In this document: one piece after another, positions 1-9,226 of the stretch
How the letters are laid out: every line of letters starts with the position of its first letter
Numbering within the stretch: the first letter of the stretch is position 1
Source of the DNA: Megasphaera micronuciformis F0359
GTDB taxonomy: Bacteria; Bacillota; Negativicutes; Veillonellales; Megasphaeraceae
NCBI RefSeq assembly: GCF_000165735.1
Contig: NZ_GL538185.1
Span: 32,524-96,523, forward strand
Length of the DNA: 64,000 nucleotides
Direction of reading: 5' to 3'
Notes under the pieces: model-generated
What the model was told of the DNA's origin: nothing
The model's database searches: none
What the model saw: only the letters and a program-made list of their open reading frames with translations
Made by a program: the position numbers and the translations under genes

Positions 1-2163
1 TAAGTGACGAATAGCACGTTTTACAGCAAGGTTGCGTTCGTCAAAGAGAGGTGCTACCGTTTCGTTGTCTCTGTCGCAACCCATGACCAACATAGTCAAA
101 TCGTTTGAACCTATGGAATACCCGTCGACAAACTTATTAAACTGATCGGCCAGAATAATATTCGAAGGAATTTCAGCCATAAGCCATACCTTGAAGTCCG
201 GTCCGCGATGGAGCCCTTCAGCATCCATTAATGCTACTACTTTTTCCATTTCATCAACGCGACGGCAGAAAGGAACCATAACATTCAAGTTCTTCAAACC
301 GAATTCTTCACGCACTTTACGTACCGCTTTCAATTCCAATTTGAAAGCTTCAATGTATTTCGGATCATAGTATCTGGATGCACCGCGCCATCCGAGAAGA
401 GCACTGCTTTCATTCGGCTCGAACTTATCTCCGCCTTTAAGGTCACGATATTCACTCGATTTAAAATCGCTGAAACGCAAAGTAACCGGGCGGGGTGCCA
501 TAGCCTGGCACATCTTGCGAATACCTTCAGCCAATTGATCGACAACGCGTTCGGGATGTCCGATTTCGATGAGATATAACGGATGTTCGTGAATGAAGGT
601 CGTCCAAATAAATTCTTCACGCATCAAGCCGATACCGTCGCAGGGTAATACGCTGTATTTTTCAGCCATGTCGGGGTTACCGAGATTCATATAAATCTTC
701 GTGCCAGTAATCGGGGCCGGTTCAACAACAGTCATCCCGCCTTGAGCCTGTTCCTGTTTCGGTTTTACCAGGTCTTCCACATACCCTTCATACACAACCC
801 CGTTCGTTGCGTCAACCGTAATGTCGGCACCGTCATGAATCGTCGTTGTAGCTTCCGTGCTGCGACTCTTTGTACCCACAATGCAGGGAATACCGAGTTC
901 ACGACTGACAATGGAGGCATGGCAGGTCATTCCCCCTGCATCCGTTACAATGGCCTTGGCCTTCTTCATCGCCGGTACCCAGTCGGGAGCCGTCATGGTC
1001 GTAACCAGAATTTCTCCTTCTTTAAATTCATCAATACGCGAGGGGTCTAAAATAACGTGAGCCTTACCTGCTGCTTTTCCGGGGCTTGCAGGCAAGCCTT
1101 TAACGACGACAACACGTTCCGACGTAACTTCCATGGTTTCACCTTCCGTTGAGGGTTTCTTTTCCTTATTTTTCTTCGACCAAACTGTTTCGGGACGAGC
1201 CTGGAGCAACCAAATCTTATCGTTCCGTTCATCAACGCCCCATTCCATATCCATGTAACAACCGTAGTGTTTTTCTATGGCTTTAGCATATGATGCCAAT
1301 TCTTTAATCTGTTCTTCTGTCAAGACTTGCACCTTTTGCAAATCTTCAGGAACAGGCAATTCTTCGCAATCTCCACCGGCTTTGCGAACAAGTTGAATGG
1401 GCTTCGTATTTACCATAGTCGATACGATGCTTAAATCATCTTTTTTAACCCGGAAGTTATCGGGTGTAACAGTACCTTGCACAACATATTCGCCCAGGCC
1501 CCAAGCGCCTTCAATAGTAATCGTCGAATCGTCGCCGGTTACAAGGTCAACAGTAAACATGACACCTGCACTCTTAGAGAATACCATCATTTGAATAGCT
1601 GCACTCAAGGCTACTTCCAAGTGGTCAAATCCTTTTTTCGTGCGATAGTATGTAGCTCTGTCCGTAAAAGTAGATGCATAACATTCTTTTACCTTCTGAA
1701 TAACCATATCGGCGCCGCGTACATTCAAATATGTATCCTGTTGGCCGGCAAAGGATGCGTCAGGCAAGTCTTCAGCTGTAGCACTGGAGCGAACAGCCAC
1801 GAAAGGATCCGGTTCGCCTACTTTTTGACCCAGCTCTTCATACCCTTTTCGAATCGATTCGGCCAATTTCGGCGGCATCGGAGCGGCACAGACGGCTTCA
1901 CGAATCTTAGCTGTTACTATACGAAGTTGCACTGGATCTTCGACATCCGTCAATTCTTCAAGCATTTCTTTAATCTGTTTATCAAGACCTGTTTCGGTCA
2001 TGAAATATCTATATCCCGCCGCTGTCGTAGCAAAACCGTACGGTACCGGCACGTTTGTAGCCGACGTCAATTCACCTAAAGACGACGATTTACCTCCGAC
2101 TAAGTCCACATCTTCACGACGAAGTTCGTCAAACCATAAAATAAAAGCACTGTTTCTGTCCAT
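1..2163 (-). CDS. ppsA: Phosphoenolpyruvate synthase (pyruvate, water dikinase), 3' end outside the window
   Basis: PEP synthase converts pyruvate, ATP and water to PEP, AMP and phosphate for gluconeogenesis in the cytoplasm. Reading the minus strand from ATG 2163 gives 721 uninterrupted codons running off the left edge. The N-terminal ATP-grasp-like part begins MDRNSAFILWFDELRRED. The swivelling domain holds the phosphohistidine motif GGMTCHAS, with catalytic His at about residue 415, close to the E. coli position. The C-terminal barrel carries SIGSNDLTMLVMGCDRD, typical of PpsA and not of pyruvate phosphate dikinase. A GGGAGGT Shine-Dalgarno sequence precedes the start. Only the last few dozen residues should be missing. 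Confidence 0.95.
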   Translation of the reverse strand, partial: MDRNSAFILWFDELRREDVDLVGGKSSSLGELTSATNVPVPYGFATTAAGYRYFMTETGLDKQIKEMLEELTDVEDPVQLRIVTAKIREAVCAAPMPPKLAESIRKGYEELGQKVGEPDPFVAVRSSATAEDLPDASFAGQQDTYLNVRGADMVIQKVKECYASTFTDRATYYRTKKGFDHLEVALSAAIQMMVFSKSAGVMFTVDLVTGDDSTITIEGAWGLGEYVVQGTVTPDNFRVKKDDLSIVSTMVNTKPIQLVRKAGGDCEELPVPEDLQKVQVLTEEQIKELASYAKAIEKHYGCYMDMEWGVDERNDKIWLLQARPETVWSKKNKEKKPSTEGETMEVTSERVVVVKGLPASPGKAAGKAHVILDPSRIDEFKEGEILVTTMTAPDWVPAMKKAKAIVTDAGGMTCHASIVSRELGIPCIVGTKSRSTEATTTIHDGADITVDATNGVVYEGYVEDLVKPKQEQAQGGMTVVEPAPITGTKIYMNLGNPDMAEKYSVLPCDGIGLMREEFIWTTFIHEHPLYLIEIGHPERVVDQLAEGIRKMCQAMAPRPVTLRFSDFKSSEYRDLKGGDKFEPNESSALLGWRGASRYYDPKYIEAFKLELKAVRKVREEFGLKNLNVMVPFCRRVDEMEKVVALMDAEGLHRGPDFKVWLMAEIPSNIILADQFNKFVDGYSIGSNDLTMLVMGCDRDNETVAPLFDERNLAVKRAIRHL

Positions 2164-2227
2164 GGCTCTACCTCCCGATAATCGGATATATTATTCGTAA
2201 ACACTGAATTTATTACTTTGCTTCTTT

Positions 2228-2256
2228 ATGGTATATTATTTAAATTTAAATGTCAA
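2228..2256 (-). promoter_or_regulatory. Probable sigma-70 promoter of ppsA
   Basis: On the minus strand a consensus -35 TTGACA (2256-2251) is followed after 17 bp by TACCAT (2233-2228), which matches four of six -10 positions. It lies about 65 bp upstream of the ppsA start. No transcript evidence is available. Confidence 0.6.
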
Positions 2257-2491
2257 CTACTTTGTGCTAAAAGGTGTGTTTTTATATATTTAGTATACTC
2301 TATATTTTATCTGGTGACTTTCCGAAAACTGCCATTATAGAGATTTATATGATATCTATGCCTTTTATCACATTTTTTCAAAATAAATTTCCCTTTCCTA
2401 TATTAGATGATATATAATAGGAACGATAATATCGACGTGATATGCCTTAAACGGCCTTGCGCCTTAATCGAACACCCAATAGGAGGATATG
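2257..2491 (+). promoter_or_regulatory. AT-rich divergent intergenic region; promoter area of the PBP gene
   Basis: The 328 bp between ppsA and the penicillin-binding protein gene hold no credible gene. A TATAAT (2413-2418) on the plus strand is a likely -10 for the PBP gene, with only a weak -35. The Shine-Dalgarno AGGAGG at 2481-2486 lies 5 nt before ATG 2492, which favours that start over the ATG at 2489. Confidence 0.4.
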
Positions 2492-4513
2492 ATGTATACA
2501 CCCAGACATAGAGTTCGAACGAAAAAGAAAGGGCCTTTTCGTTCTATTCGCGTCATGGCGGCTCTAGTGCTCGTCATTATTGCAGGCCTCATGTTCGGCT
2601 ATATATTCGCGGCATACCAAAGCTTACCCGAAGTAGGTAATAACATGCGGCCTGCCGTCTCATCACAGGTTTTTGACAGTCAGGGAAAGCTGATTACGAC
2701 TCTGCACTCCGATCAGAACCGGCTGCCCATTGATATTAACAAGGTCCCGAAAAACTTGCAGAACGCCTTTATTGCCGCCGAAGATAATCGATTCTACGAC
2801 CATATCGGTGTCGATCCCATCGGGATTTTACGTGCCGTCGTAACCAACTTGACTAATCGCGGTATTGCTCAAGGCGGCAGTACGATTACTCAACAGTTAG
2901 CTAAGAATGCTTTTTTATCCCAAGACCAGACATTAAAACGTAAAATTCAGGAAGCCATCTTAGCTCTTGAATTGGAACGTAAGTACAGCAAAAAAGAAAT
3001 TCTGGAAATGTATATGAATCAGATTTATTTTGGTCGCGGCGCTTACGGCATTCAGACGGCGGCCCACACATACTTCGGCAAAGATGTAGGCGATCTTACT
3101 CTGGCCGAATGCGCTATGATTGCAGGCCTACCGAAGAGCCCCAACTACTATTCCTCCAGTGTTAATGAAGCCACCGCCCGCAAAAACGTAGTGGTAGGCC
3201 AAATGGAAAAATACGGATACATTACACCTTCCCAAGCGGAAGAAGCTAAAAAATCAAGTCTGGATATTAAGCAAAAATCGACAAGCAATACACCGGACGA
3301 AACGGCATACTTCATCGACTATGTTACTCAGGAAATAGCACAAAAGTACGGTGACGACGCGCTTTACAAAGATGGATTGAAGATTTACACGACTCTTGAT
3401 ACGGATAAACAGCATGCAGCCGTTCAAGCTATGCGCCATCTCCCGGAAACACATACGGATGATCAGGGACTTACTCAACCGCAAGGAGCCATTATCTCTA
3501 TTGACCCGAAAACGGGCCATATCCTTGCCATGGTCGGCGGCCGCGGCCAAGACAGCTTTAATCGTGCCAGCATGGCAGTTCGCCAACCCGGGTCGGCATT
3601 TAAACCCTTTGTCTATATGACGGCTATGGAACACGACATGACTCCCGATACGATAATGGAAGATAAGAAGGTTGAATACGGAGGGTGGTCACCGCATAAT
3701 GCCGATAACAGCTACCAGGGCCGCATGCCTTTATGGAAGGCTCTGGCATTATCCGTAAATACGGTCGCCGTTCAATTGGCTGACAAGGTCGGCCCTTCCA
3801 ATGTCATTGCCAATGCCAAAAAGTTGGGTATTACGACCTTGGTGGAAGACGGCAGTCCCAACGATGATAACTTGGCTTCAGCCGCTCTCGGCGGTTTGAC
3901 TAAGGGCGTTACCCCGCTGGAAATGGCGGCAGCTTACGGAGCCTTTGCCAACAAGGGAGTATATATAAAACCGACAGCTATCGTAAAGATTCTTGACCGC
4001 AACGGCAACGTTTTGGAAGATAACTCTTCAGATGTGCAAAAGACTCAAGTTATGTCCGAAAAGACGGCCTACGAAATGACCAGTATGCTCGAAGGGGTTA
4101 TTGCAAGAGGCACGGGCACGGCCGCTTCCATCGGCAGACCTGCGGCCGGCAAGACCGGTACGACCGACGACAATCATGATGCATGGTTCATCGGCTATAC
4201 GCCTGATATTGTAACAGCCGTTTGGGTCGGCGATGACACGGGAAGTCAAAGTCTCGGAGAAATTTACGGCGGTACTGTACCTGCACAGATTTGGCATGAC
4301 TACATGGCTTCTGCCGTCAGCGGCACATCGGCTGATGATTTCGATGTCCCTGCCGGTATGGGAAAAGCTTACTACGAAGAACCTAAAGAAGACGTCAAAT
4401 CTGATAAAAAGAACGATAAAGAAGACAAAAAAGAAGAGTCCGCCTCAAAGGATGACTCTTCAAAACAATCCGTTTCGGACAAACCGCAAAAGCGAAAATC
4501 ATCTAAGCGCTAA
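2492..4513 (+). CDS. Class A penicillin-binding protein (PBP1A family)
   Basis: A bifunctional peptidoglycan synthase: glycosyltransferase (GT51) plus D,D-transpeptidase, anchored in the inner membrane facing outward. The 673-residue protein has a basic cytoplasmic N-terminus, one membrane segment at about 21-41, the GT51 motifs EDNRFYDH (catalytic Glu near 97) and GGSTITQQLAKN, and a transpeptidase domain with SxxK at Ser368 (PGSAFKPF), SVN, and KTGTT at about 554. The last 50 or so residues are a low-complexity tail rich in Lys, Asp, Glu and Ser. It is transcribed alone and ends in a strong double hairpin. Confidence 0.95.
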   Translation: MYTPRHRVRTKKKGPFRSIRVMAALVLVIIAGLMFGYIFAAYQSLPEVGNNMRPAVSSQVFDSQGKLITTLHSDQNRLPIDINKVPKNLQNAFIAAEDNRFYDHIGVDPIGILRAVVTNLTNRGIAQGGSTITQQLAKNAFLSQDQTLKRKIQEAILALELERKYSKKEILEMYMNQIYFGRGAYGIQTAAHTYFGKDVGDLTLAECAMIAGLPKSPNYYSSSVNEATARKNVVVGQMEKYGYITPSQAEEAKKSSLDIKQKSTSNTPDETAYFIDYVTQEIAQKYGDDALYKDGLKIYTTLDTDKQHAAVQAMRHLPETHTDDQGLTQPQGAIISIDPKTGHILAMVGGRGQDSFNRASMAVRQPGSAFKPFVYMTAMEHDMTPDTIMEDKKVEYGGWSPHNADNSYQGRMPLWKALALSVNTVAVQLADKVGPSNVIANAKKLGITTLVEDGSPNDDNLASAALGGLTKGVTPLEMAAAYGAFANKGVYIKPTAIVKILDRNGNVLEDNSSDVQKTQVMSEKTAYEMTSMLEGVIARGTGTAASIGRPAAGKTGTTDDNHDAWFIGYTPDIVTAVWVGDDTGSQSLGEIYGGTVPAQIWHDYMASAVSGTSADDFDVPAGMGKAYYEEPKEDVKSDKKNDKEDKKEESASKDDSSKQSVSDKPQKRKSSKR

Positions 4514-4593
4514 AAACGCTCCCGCCGACGGCACCGGAAAGTTAACCCCGACTTTCCGGTGCCGTTTTGTCAACGGGAGCGTTTTTTATTTTT
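4512..4593. terminator. Nested double hairpin, bidirectional terminator
   Basis: An outer stem (AAAACGCTCCCG with CGGGAGCGTTTT) encloses a perfect 13-bp inner stem (GGCACCGGAAAGT, 4530-4542, with its complement at 4551-4563). A run of T follows on the plus strand and a run of A precedes it, so it can stop the PBP gene and the convergent transporter gene. Confidence 0.85.
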
Positions 4594-5754
4594 TTACGCA
4601 GCCTGTCGTTTATCCGTCACTTTATGAACAAGGACAGATAGTAGGACAACTGCAACAATTACGGGGAAGGTAATTCCTAAAGGGGTATCCCAATCGAGAA
4701 GTTGCCGATAAAGGCAAAAACCCATAGCCCATAAAACTAAATTCGTAAGATTCACACTCGTGTCTCTGCGGTCAGCATGCAATACAAAATAATCGGCTAT
4801 TAAGACAGCTGTCATAGGGGCAAAGACAGAACCGATGAAATAAAGAAAATCCTGAAAAGCATCTGTATCGAAAAAGACAGCCAGTATCACGCCCAGAACA
4901 CAGGTTACTAAGGCACAAGGCGTATCTTTTAATCGAGGAGAAATGGAAGAAGCGCTGATGCCGGCTGACAGAGCATCCAGAAAAGTCGTCGTAACGGTCG
5001 ACAACAAAACGATTAAGATACCCATACAGCCGAGACCGGCAGCAGCCATAACCGCCGCCAAGTCATCACTTCCCAAATAAATAACGGCTCCCATACCGAT
5101 AAAGAACATCCAACAGCTGGCTATAAAATAAGACAGGCAGGAACTGACCGTCACTTTCACGGGAGATTCGGCCGTACGCGTATAGTCGGCAATAAGAGGC
5201 AACCACGACAAGGGCATGGCTACAGCCAACTCTACTGCTCCGCCGAAGGTTATATCCCCGCTCACAGGTTGAGGAATACCGTCAAAAACAAGACGACTTA
5301 AAAACAGGGTGAGAAGAAGCAAGGCTGCCATAATAACACGGTTAACCTTATCCAAGTTCTTAATACCCAATAAAATCCAAAGAGCAATTCCTGCACCGGC
5401 GATAACGCTCCACACTGCATTGCCCCAAGGCACTAAAGCATCCGCCGAAGTAGCCGCAGTCGCAATCATGACAGCTGTCCAGCCGATTAGCTGAATAACA
5501 TTCAGCAAGGCAAACCAAAGCCTTCCCTTACTGCCGAAAGCCATCCCTACGGTTTCCATGGACCCCACACCGGTCCTGGCTCCGATCAGTCCGGCTGCAA
5601 ACATAACGGCGCCGCCGATTAAATGGCCGATTAATATAGCCGTCGCCCCTTCGACAAAACCCAAGGGTGCTACGAGCATGCCTGTCAAAATTTCGGCAAT
5701 GGAAATACCGGCCCCGAACCATAACAGCCCGTTACTTACTACTGAAGTTTTCAT
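4594..5754 (-). CDS. cytX: CytX-like hydroxymethylpyrimidine (thiamine precursor) transporter, NCS1 family
   Basis: A membrane permease of about 386 residues with roughly 12 hydrophobic segments, resembling the nucleobase:cation symporter-1 family. The assignment to CytX, a putative importer of the thiamine pyrimidine precursor, rests on the family resemblance plus the TPP riboswitch in its leader. The ATG at 5754 was chosen because GAGAGGGG lies 8 nt upstream; the open frame to 5784 has no such signal and runs into the regulatory hairpins. ThiD, the kinase for the imported compound, is encoded at 38927. Confidence 0.8.
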   Translation of the reverse strand: MKTSVVSNGLLWFGAGISIAEILTGMLVAPLGFVEGATAILIGHLIGGAVMFAAGLIGARTGVGSMETVGMAFGSKGRLWFALLNVIQLIGWTAVMIATAATSADALVPWGNAVWSVIAGAGIALWILLGIKNLDKVNRVIMAALLLLTLFLSRLVFDGIPQPVSGDITFGGAVELAVAMPLSWLPLIADYTRTAESPVKVTVSSCLSYFIASCWMFFIGMGAVIYLGSDDLAAVMAAAGLGCMGILIVLLSTVTTTFLDALSAGISASSISPRLKDTPCALVTCVLGVILAVFFDTDAFQDFLYFIGSVFAPMTAVLIADYFVLHADRRDTSVNLTNLVLWAMGFCLYRQLLDWDTPLGITFPVIVAVVLLSVLVHKVTDKRQAA

Positions 5755-5761
5755 ACACACA

Positions 5762-5780
5762 ACCCCTCTCTTCAAGGGGT
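5762..5780 (-). promoter_or_regulatory. Hairpin covering the cytX Shine-Dalgarno sequence
   Basis: ACCCCT and AGGGGT form a 6-bp stem around a 7-nt loop. The 3' arm is the ribosome binding site of the transporter gene. It may add translational control on top of the upstream terminator. This is inference from base pairing only. Confidence 0.45.
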
Positions 5781-5782
5781 GC

Positions 5783-5810
5783 AAAAAACGGCCGCCTGAA
5801 AGACGACCGT
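5783..5810 (-). terminator. Terminator in the TPP riboswitch expression platform
   Basis: On the minus strand ACGGTCG pairs with CGGCCGT around a 9-nt loop and is followed by at least five T residues. It lies between the TPP aptamer and the transporter start, the usual arrangement for transcriptional shut-off by bound TPP. Confidence 0.8.
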
Positions 5811-5814
5811 CACA

Positions 5815-5905
5815 TAAGTATATATGTCCCTACGTTGGCATTATCCACATCAGGTTACGGGTCGAATAAAATTTCCTCTCAGCCGGTTAAAGCTCCCCTT
5901 ACATA
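5815..5905 (-). promoter_or_regulatory. TPP (thi-box) riboswitch aptamer
   Basis: The minus strand shows the conserved thi-box blocks in order: GGGGAGC, GGCTGAGAGG, GACCC followed by ACCTGAT, and TAATGCCAACGTAGGGA. These are the hallmark sequences of the TPP aptamer. It controls the downstream NCS1 transporter, which is expected to be switched off when thiamine pyrophosphate is plentiful. Confidence 0.95.
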
Positions 5906-5910
5906 TATTA

Positions 5911-5938
5911 AGTATACCATAGGTGCTAAGCCTGTCAA
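5911..5938 (-). promoter_or_regulatory. Promoter of the riboswitch-cytX transcript
   Basis: TTGACA (5938-5933) and TATACT (5916-5911) on the minus strand are spaced by 16 bp, just upstream of the aptamer, so the transcript would start close to the riboswitch. Confidence 0.7.
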
Positions 5939-6064
5939 TTTCCCTACTGTCAAAGAGATGTTTAGATTTTTTAATTTATGAATTATAGGCGATACGTCAA
6001 ATATATGATATACTGGTACTCATATTATTAAAATATTTTTCTTTATATAGAATCAGGTGAACTT

Positions 6065-7198
6065 ATGAAGTTAAACGTACAAAATCTTAAAAAACGACCG
6101 AAACTTTTAATCGCCGTCGCACTTGTTGTCATCTGTTCAATAGGCGCCTATGCCTATTATGAGCATACGGTATCCGCCTCTAAAGCCGGTGCCGTGGAAA
6201 CGGCGGAAGTCACACGCATGAATATTAAGTCCAGCATTTCCGCTACCGGTGTTATCAGCCCTGTAAATTCCGTTGAAGTATCTCCTAAAATTACAGCTCG
6301 AATCAGTACTGTAGCCGTAAAAGAAAATGACCGTGTCGAGAAAGGACAGGTCGTCGCCACCTTGGACGGTAAAGACTATGCTGCAAAGAAAGATCAAGCT
6401 CAATACAAATTGACCAATGCACAGCTCAAATACGAACGAGCCAAAGCCCTATACGAAGCCGGTGCCGGCAGCAAACAGGACTTGGATAATGCCCAGTTCG
6501 AATATGATACGGCTGCCAGCAGTCTGAGTGAAGCCGAATCAGATGTTGCCGAAACGGTCATTACAGCGCCCATGAGCGGAGTAGTGGTCGGTGAGCCTAA
6601 GACCCCCGGAACGATGGCCGTACAAGGCAACTCCAGTCCCACCGTTATTATGAGAATCGCCGACACGGGAACAAAACAAATCATCGCTAAAGTTGACGAA
6701 ACTGACATCGGAAAAATCAAAGTCGGACAAGATGCAACTTTTACGGTAGACTCTTATACGAATAAGACCTTTACGGCTCATGTTTCAAAAATTTCTCAAA
6801 CCGATACCACCTATTCATGGGACACGACGAATACGACCTCTTCAGCATCTGCTTCTTCAGCCAGTGTTATTTATTACTATGTAACCTTGGACGTAGATGA
6901 CCCGAACGACGACCTTCGCCTCGGAATGACAGCTCGTGTCGATATCAGTACTTCTCAAAAGGAAAATGCACTGGTCGTTCCCATTGCCGCCTTGAAAACG
7001 AATAATTCCGGTTCTTATGTCGTCGTTGTTCACGATGACGGCTCAACGGAAAACGTAATGGTTCAAACGGGCATTTACAGCGACGACTATGTTGAAATTA
7101 CAAGCGGCCTGTCCGTCGGCGATAAAGTTTCTATCGCCTATACTTCATCGGGTAAGTCATCGGAAAACAATAAACAACAGGGTCCGCCGCGGTTATAA
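6065..7198 (+). CDS. MacA/HlyD-like periplasmic adaptor (membrane fusion) protein
   Basis: A 377-residue adaptor that would link an inner-membrane ABC exporter to the outer envelope. It has a short cytoplasmic start, one membrane anchor at about 14-34, lipoyl-like halves around residues 60-100 and 165-190 flanking a coiled-coil hairpin, then beta-barrel and membrane-proximal domains. A Ser/Thr-rich insertion lies near residues 255-270. It heads a three-gene set with the ATPase (15-bp gap) and permease. Substrate unknown; in MacAB systems these are antibiotics, peptides or lipids. Confidence 0.9.
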   Translation: MKLNVQNLKKRPKLLIAVALVVICSIGAYAYYEHTVSASKAGAVETAEVTRMNIKSSISATGVISPVNSVEVSPKITARISTVAVKENDRVEKGQVVATLDGKDYAAKKDQAQYKLTNAQLKYERAKALYEAGAGSKQDLDNAQFEYDTAASSLSEAESDVAETVITAPMSGVVVGEPKTPGTMAVQGNSSPTVIMRIADTGTKQIIAKVDETDIGKIKVGQDATFTVDSYTNKTFTAHVSKISQTDTTYSWDTTNTTSSASASSASVIYYYVTLDVDDPNDDLRLGMTARVDISTSQKENALVVPIAALKTNNSGSYVVVVHDDGSTENVMVQTGIYSDDYVEITSGLSVGDKVSIAYTSSGKSSENNKQQGPPRL

Positions 7199-7212
7199 GG
7201 CAGGAATCTCCT

Positions 7213-7920
7213 ATGGATAATATTATGATAGCCCTTCAGGACATTCGCAAAATCTATCACATCGGTTCTCAAGATTTCGCTGCCCTGGCAGGCATTACTC
7301 TACAAATTAAAGAGGGCGAATTTGCAGCACTTATGGGGCCTTCCGGATCCGGTAAGTCTACACTCATGAACATTCTGGGATGTCTCGATCGCCCTACCTC
7401 GGGTTCCTATAAATTAGGGGGCAAAGAAGTCGCCCATTTATCGGATGATGAATTGGCTGTTACACGTAATAAAAGCATCGGTTTCGTTTTCCAGAATTTT
7501 AATCTTCTCGGCAAAATATCAGCCTTGGATAATGTGGCCTTACCGCTGGTCTATGCCGGCGTTGGCAAAAAAGAACGAACTGAACGAGCCATGGAAAAGC
7601 TCCGTGCTGTCGGCTTGGAAACATGGTCACACCACAAACCCAACGAATTATCCGGAGGACAACGTCAACGCGTCGCCATCGCTCGTGCTTTAGTCAACGA
7701 TCCGCATATTATTATGGCCGATGAACCTACGGGTAACTTGGATACAAAATCAACACGGGAAATCATGGATATTTTCGAAGAGCTTCACAGTCAGAAAAAA
7801 ACGGTAATTCTCGTTACCCACGAACCGGAAATAGCTGCCTGTGCAAGCCGTCAGCTGTTACTCAGTGACGGTTTGATTACTAAAGATGCCGGAAAAGGGG
7901 TGGTTATGGATGTTATTTAA
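7213..7920 (+). CDS. ABC exporter ATPase, MacB/LolD-like
   Basis: A 235-residue ATP-binding subunit that energises the permease encoded next. Visible motifs are Walker [11 protein letters not shown]-loop VFQNFNLL, ABC signature LSGGQRQR, Walker B IIMADEPTGNLD and the switch His in VTHEP. The order adaptor-ATPase-permease is that of MacAB-type exporters with the ATPase on a separate chain. The 3' end overlaps the start of the permease gene. Confidence 0.93.
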   Translation: MDNIMIALQDIRKIYHIGSQDFAALAGITLQIKEGEFAALMGPSGSGKSTLMNILGCLDRPTSGSYKLGGKEVAHLSDDELAVTRNKSIGFVFQNFNLLGKISALDNVALPLVYAGVGKKERTERAMEKLRAVGLETWSHHKPNELSGGQRQRVAIARALVNDPHIIMADEPTGNLDTKSTREIMDIFEELHSQKKTVILVTHEPEIAACASRQLLLSDGLITKDAGKGVVMDVI

Positions 7921-9127
7921 AGAAAGCGTTACCATCGCTTTAACTGCCCTTTTGAGTAATAAACTACGCTCCATCTTGACCATGCTCGGCATTATTATCG
8001 GTATCGCCGCCGTCATCGTCATGATTTCCATCGGCATGGGAGTACGAAAAAATATTACGGACTCCATTGCCAGCTTGGGCAGTAATATGCTTATCGTCAC
8101 CCCCAACTCGTCCAACTCCCGCGGTATGCGTGCCGCTGCCGGCTCAGGTAAGAAGCTGAAACTCGACGATGCAACAGCTATAAAAAAACGAATCAAAAAC
8201 ATTGATTATGTAGCCCCGACAGTCAGTGCTTCTTATCAAGTCGTCAACGGGAACGAAAACTGGAATACGAGTGTCTACGGAGTGACTCCCGAATACTTGC
8301 AAATCCGTTCCCTTACGGTTACATCCGGGTCCTTCATCAGCCAAGCCGATTTGGATTCACGCAATCGTGTCGCCGTCATCGGTTCTACCGTAGCCGGAAA
8401 TCTCTATGGCTCTGAGAACCCTGTAGGTAAAAACATTCGCGTAAACAATCAGCCGTTTAAAGTCATCGGCGTCCTGGAAAAAAAGGGGCAAGCCTCTATG
8501 GGCGGTGACCAGGACGATGTCGTCCTCGTCCCCCTGACAACCGCACAGGAACGCTTAATGGGGATTACGTACATTCGCTCTATTAACATCCAAGTCTCTT
8601 CTTCCGACAAAATCGATGAAGTCCAAGACCAAGTCGGTACCCTTCTGCGCCAGCGGCATCACTTAGGTATAGGCAAGGAAGATGACTTTACCATTAACAA
8701 TATGACGAGCCTCATGGAAACGATGAATTCCACGACGGCAACGCTTACCCTTTTTCTCGGTAGTGTAGCAGCTATTTCACTCCTCGTCGGCGGTATCGGC
8801 ATTATGAATATTATGATTGTCTCCGTTACGGAACGAACCAGAGAAATCGGTATTCGTAAAGCCCTGGGAGCTACATATCGGACTATTATGACGCAATTCT
8901 TAATCGAAGCCGTTATTATCGGCCTCATCGGCGGGGTCTTGGGAATCGCCTTGGGCATCTCCCTCGTCGAAGTATTCAAAAAATTCGCCGAAGTACCTCC
9001 CGTTATCACCTTGGCTCCTATTCTTATTTCCTTTACCTTCTCTGTCGGTATCGGCCTCTTCTTCGGTATCTATCCGGCACGCAAGGCTGCACGCCTTGAT
9101 CCTATCGAAGCCTTGCGCTACGAATAG
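7910..9127 (+). CDS. MacB-like ABC exporter permease (FtsX domain)
   Basis: A 405-residue permease with an N-terminal membrane segment, a large periplasmic MacB_PCD domain and a C-terminal FtsX domain with three membrane segments (motif SVTERTREIGIRKALGA). The ATG at 7910 lies 8 nt after AAGGGGT and overlaps the ATPase gene by 11 bp, suggesting translational coupling. An in-frame ATG at 7886 is possible but has a poorer ribosome site. Confidence 0.92.
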   Translation: MLFKESVTIALTALLSNKLRSILTMLGIIIGIAAVIVMISIGMGVRKNITDSIASLGSNMLIVTPNSSNSRGMRAAAGSGKKLKLDDATAIKKRIKNIDYVAPTVSASYQVVNGNENWNTSVYGVTPEYLQIRSLTVTSGSFISQADLDSRNRVAVIGSTVAGNLYGSENPVGKNIRVNNQPFKVIGVLEKKGQASMGGDQDDVVLVPLTTAQERLMGITYIRSINIQVSSSDKIDEVQDQVGTLLRQRHHLGIGKEDDFTINNMTSLMETMNSTTATLTLFLGSVAAISLLVGGIGIMNIMIVSVTERTREIGIRKALGATYRTIMTQFLIEAVIIGLIGGVLGIALGISLVEVFKKFAEVPPVITLAPILISFTFSVGIGLFFGIYPARKAARLDPIEALRYE

Positions 9128-9151
9128 CTTCACAAAATTAAAATCAACGAT

Positions 9152-9193
9152 ATAAGTAAAGAGCCGCTCAAAATCGAGCGGCTCTTTACTTAT
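9152..9193. terminator. Bidirectional terminator between convergent genes
   Basis: A perfect 18-bp inverted repeat (core GAGCCGCTC with GAGCGGCTC) has a 6-nt loop and A/T tracts on both sides, placed between the exporter permease gene and the convergent lipoprotein gene. Confidence 0.9.
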
Positions 9194-9226
9194 AAAATTT
9201 TACACCCTATTATGAAGCGGCGAATC

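Noticed and set aside
742..1594. Plus-strand open frames inside ppsA
   Set aside because: They are antisense to a clear PEP synthase coding sequence with intact motifs.
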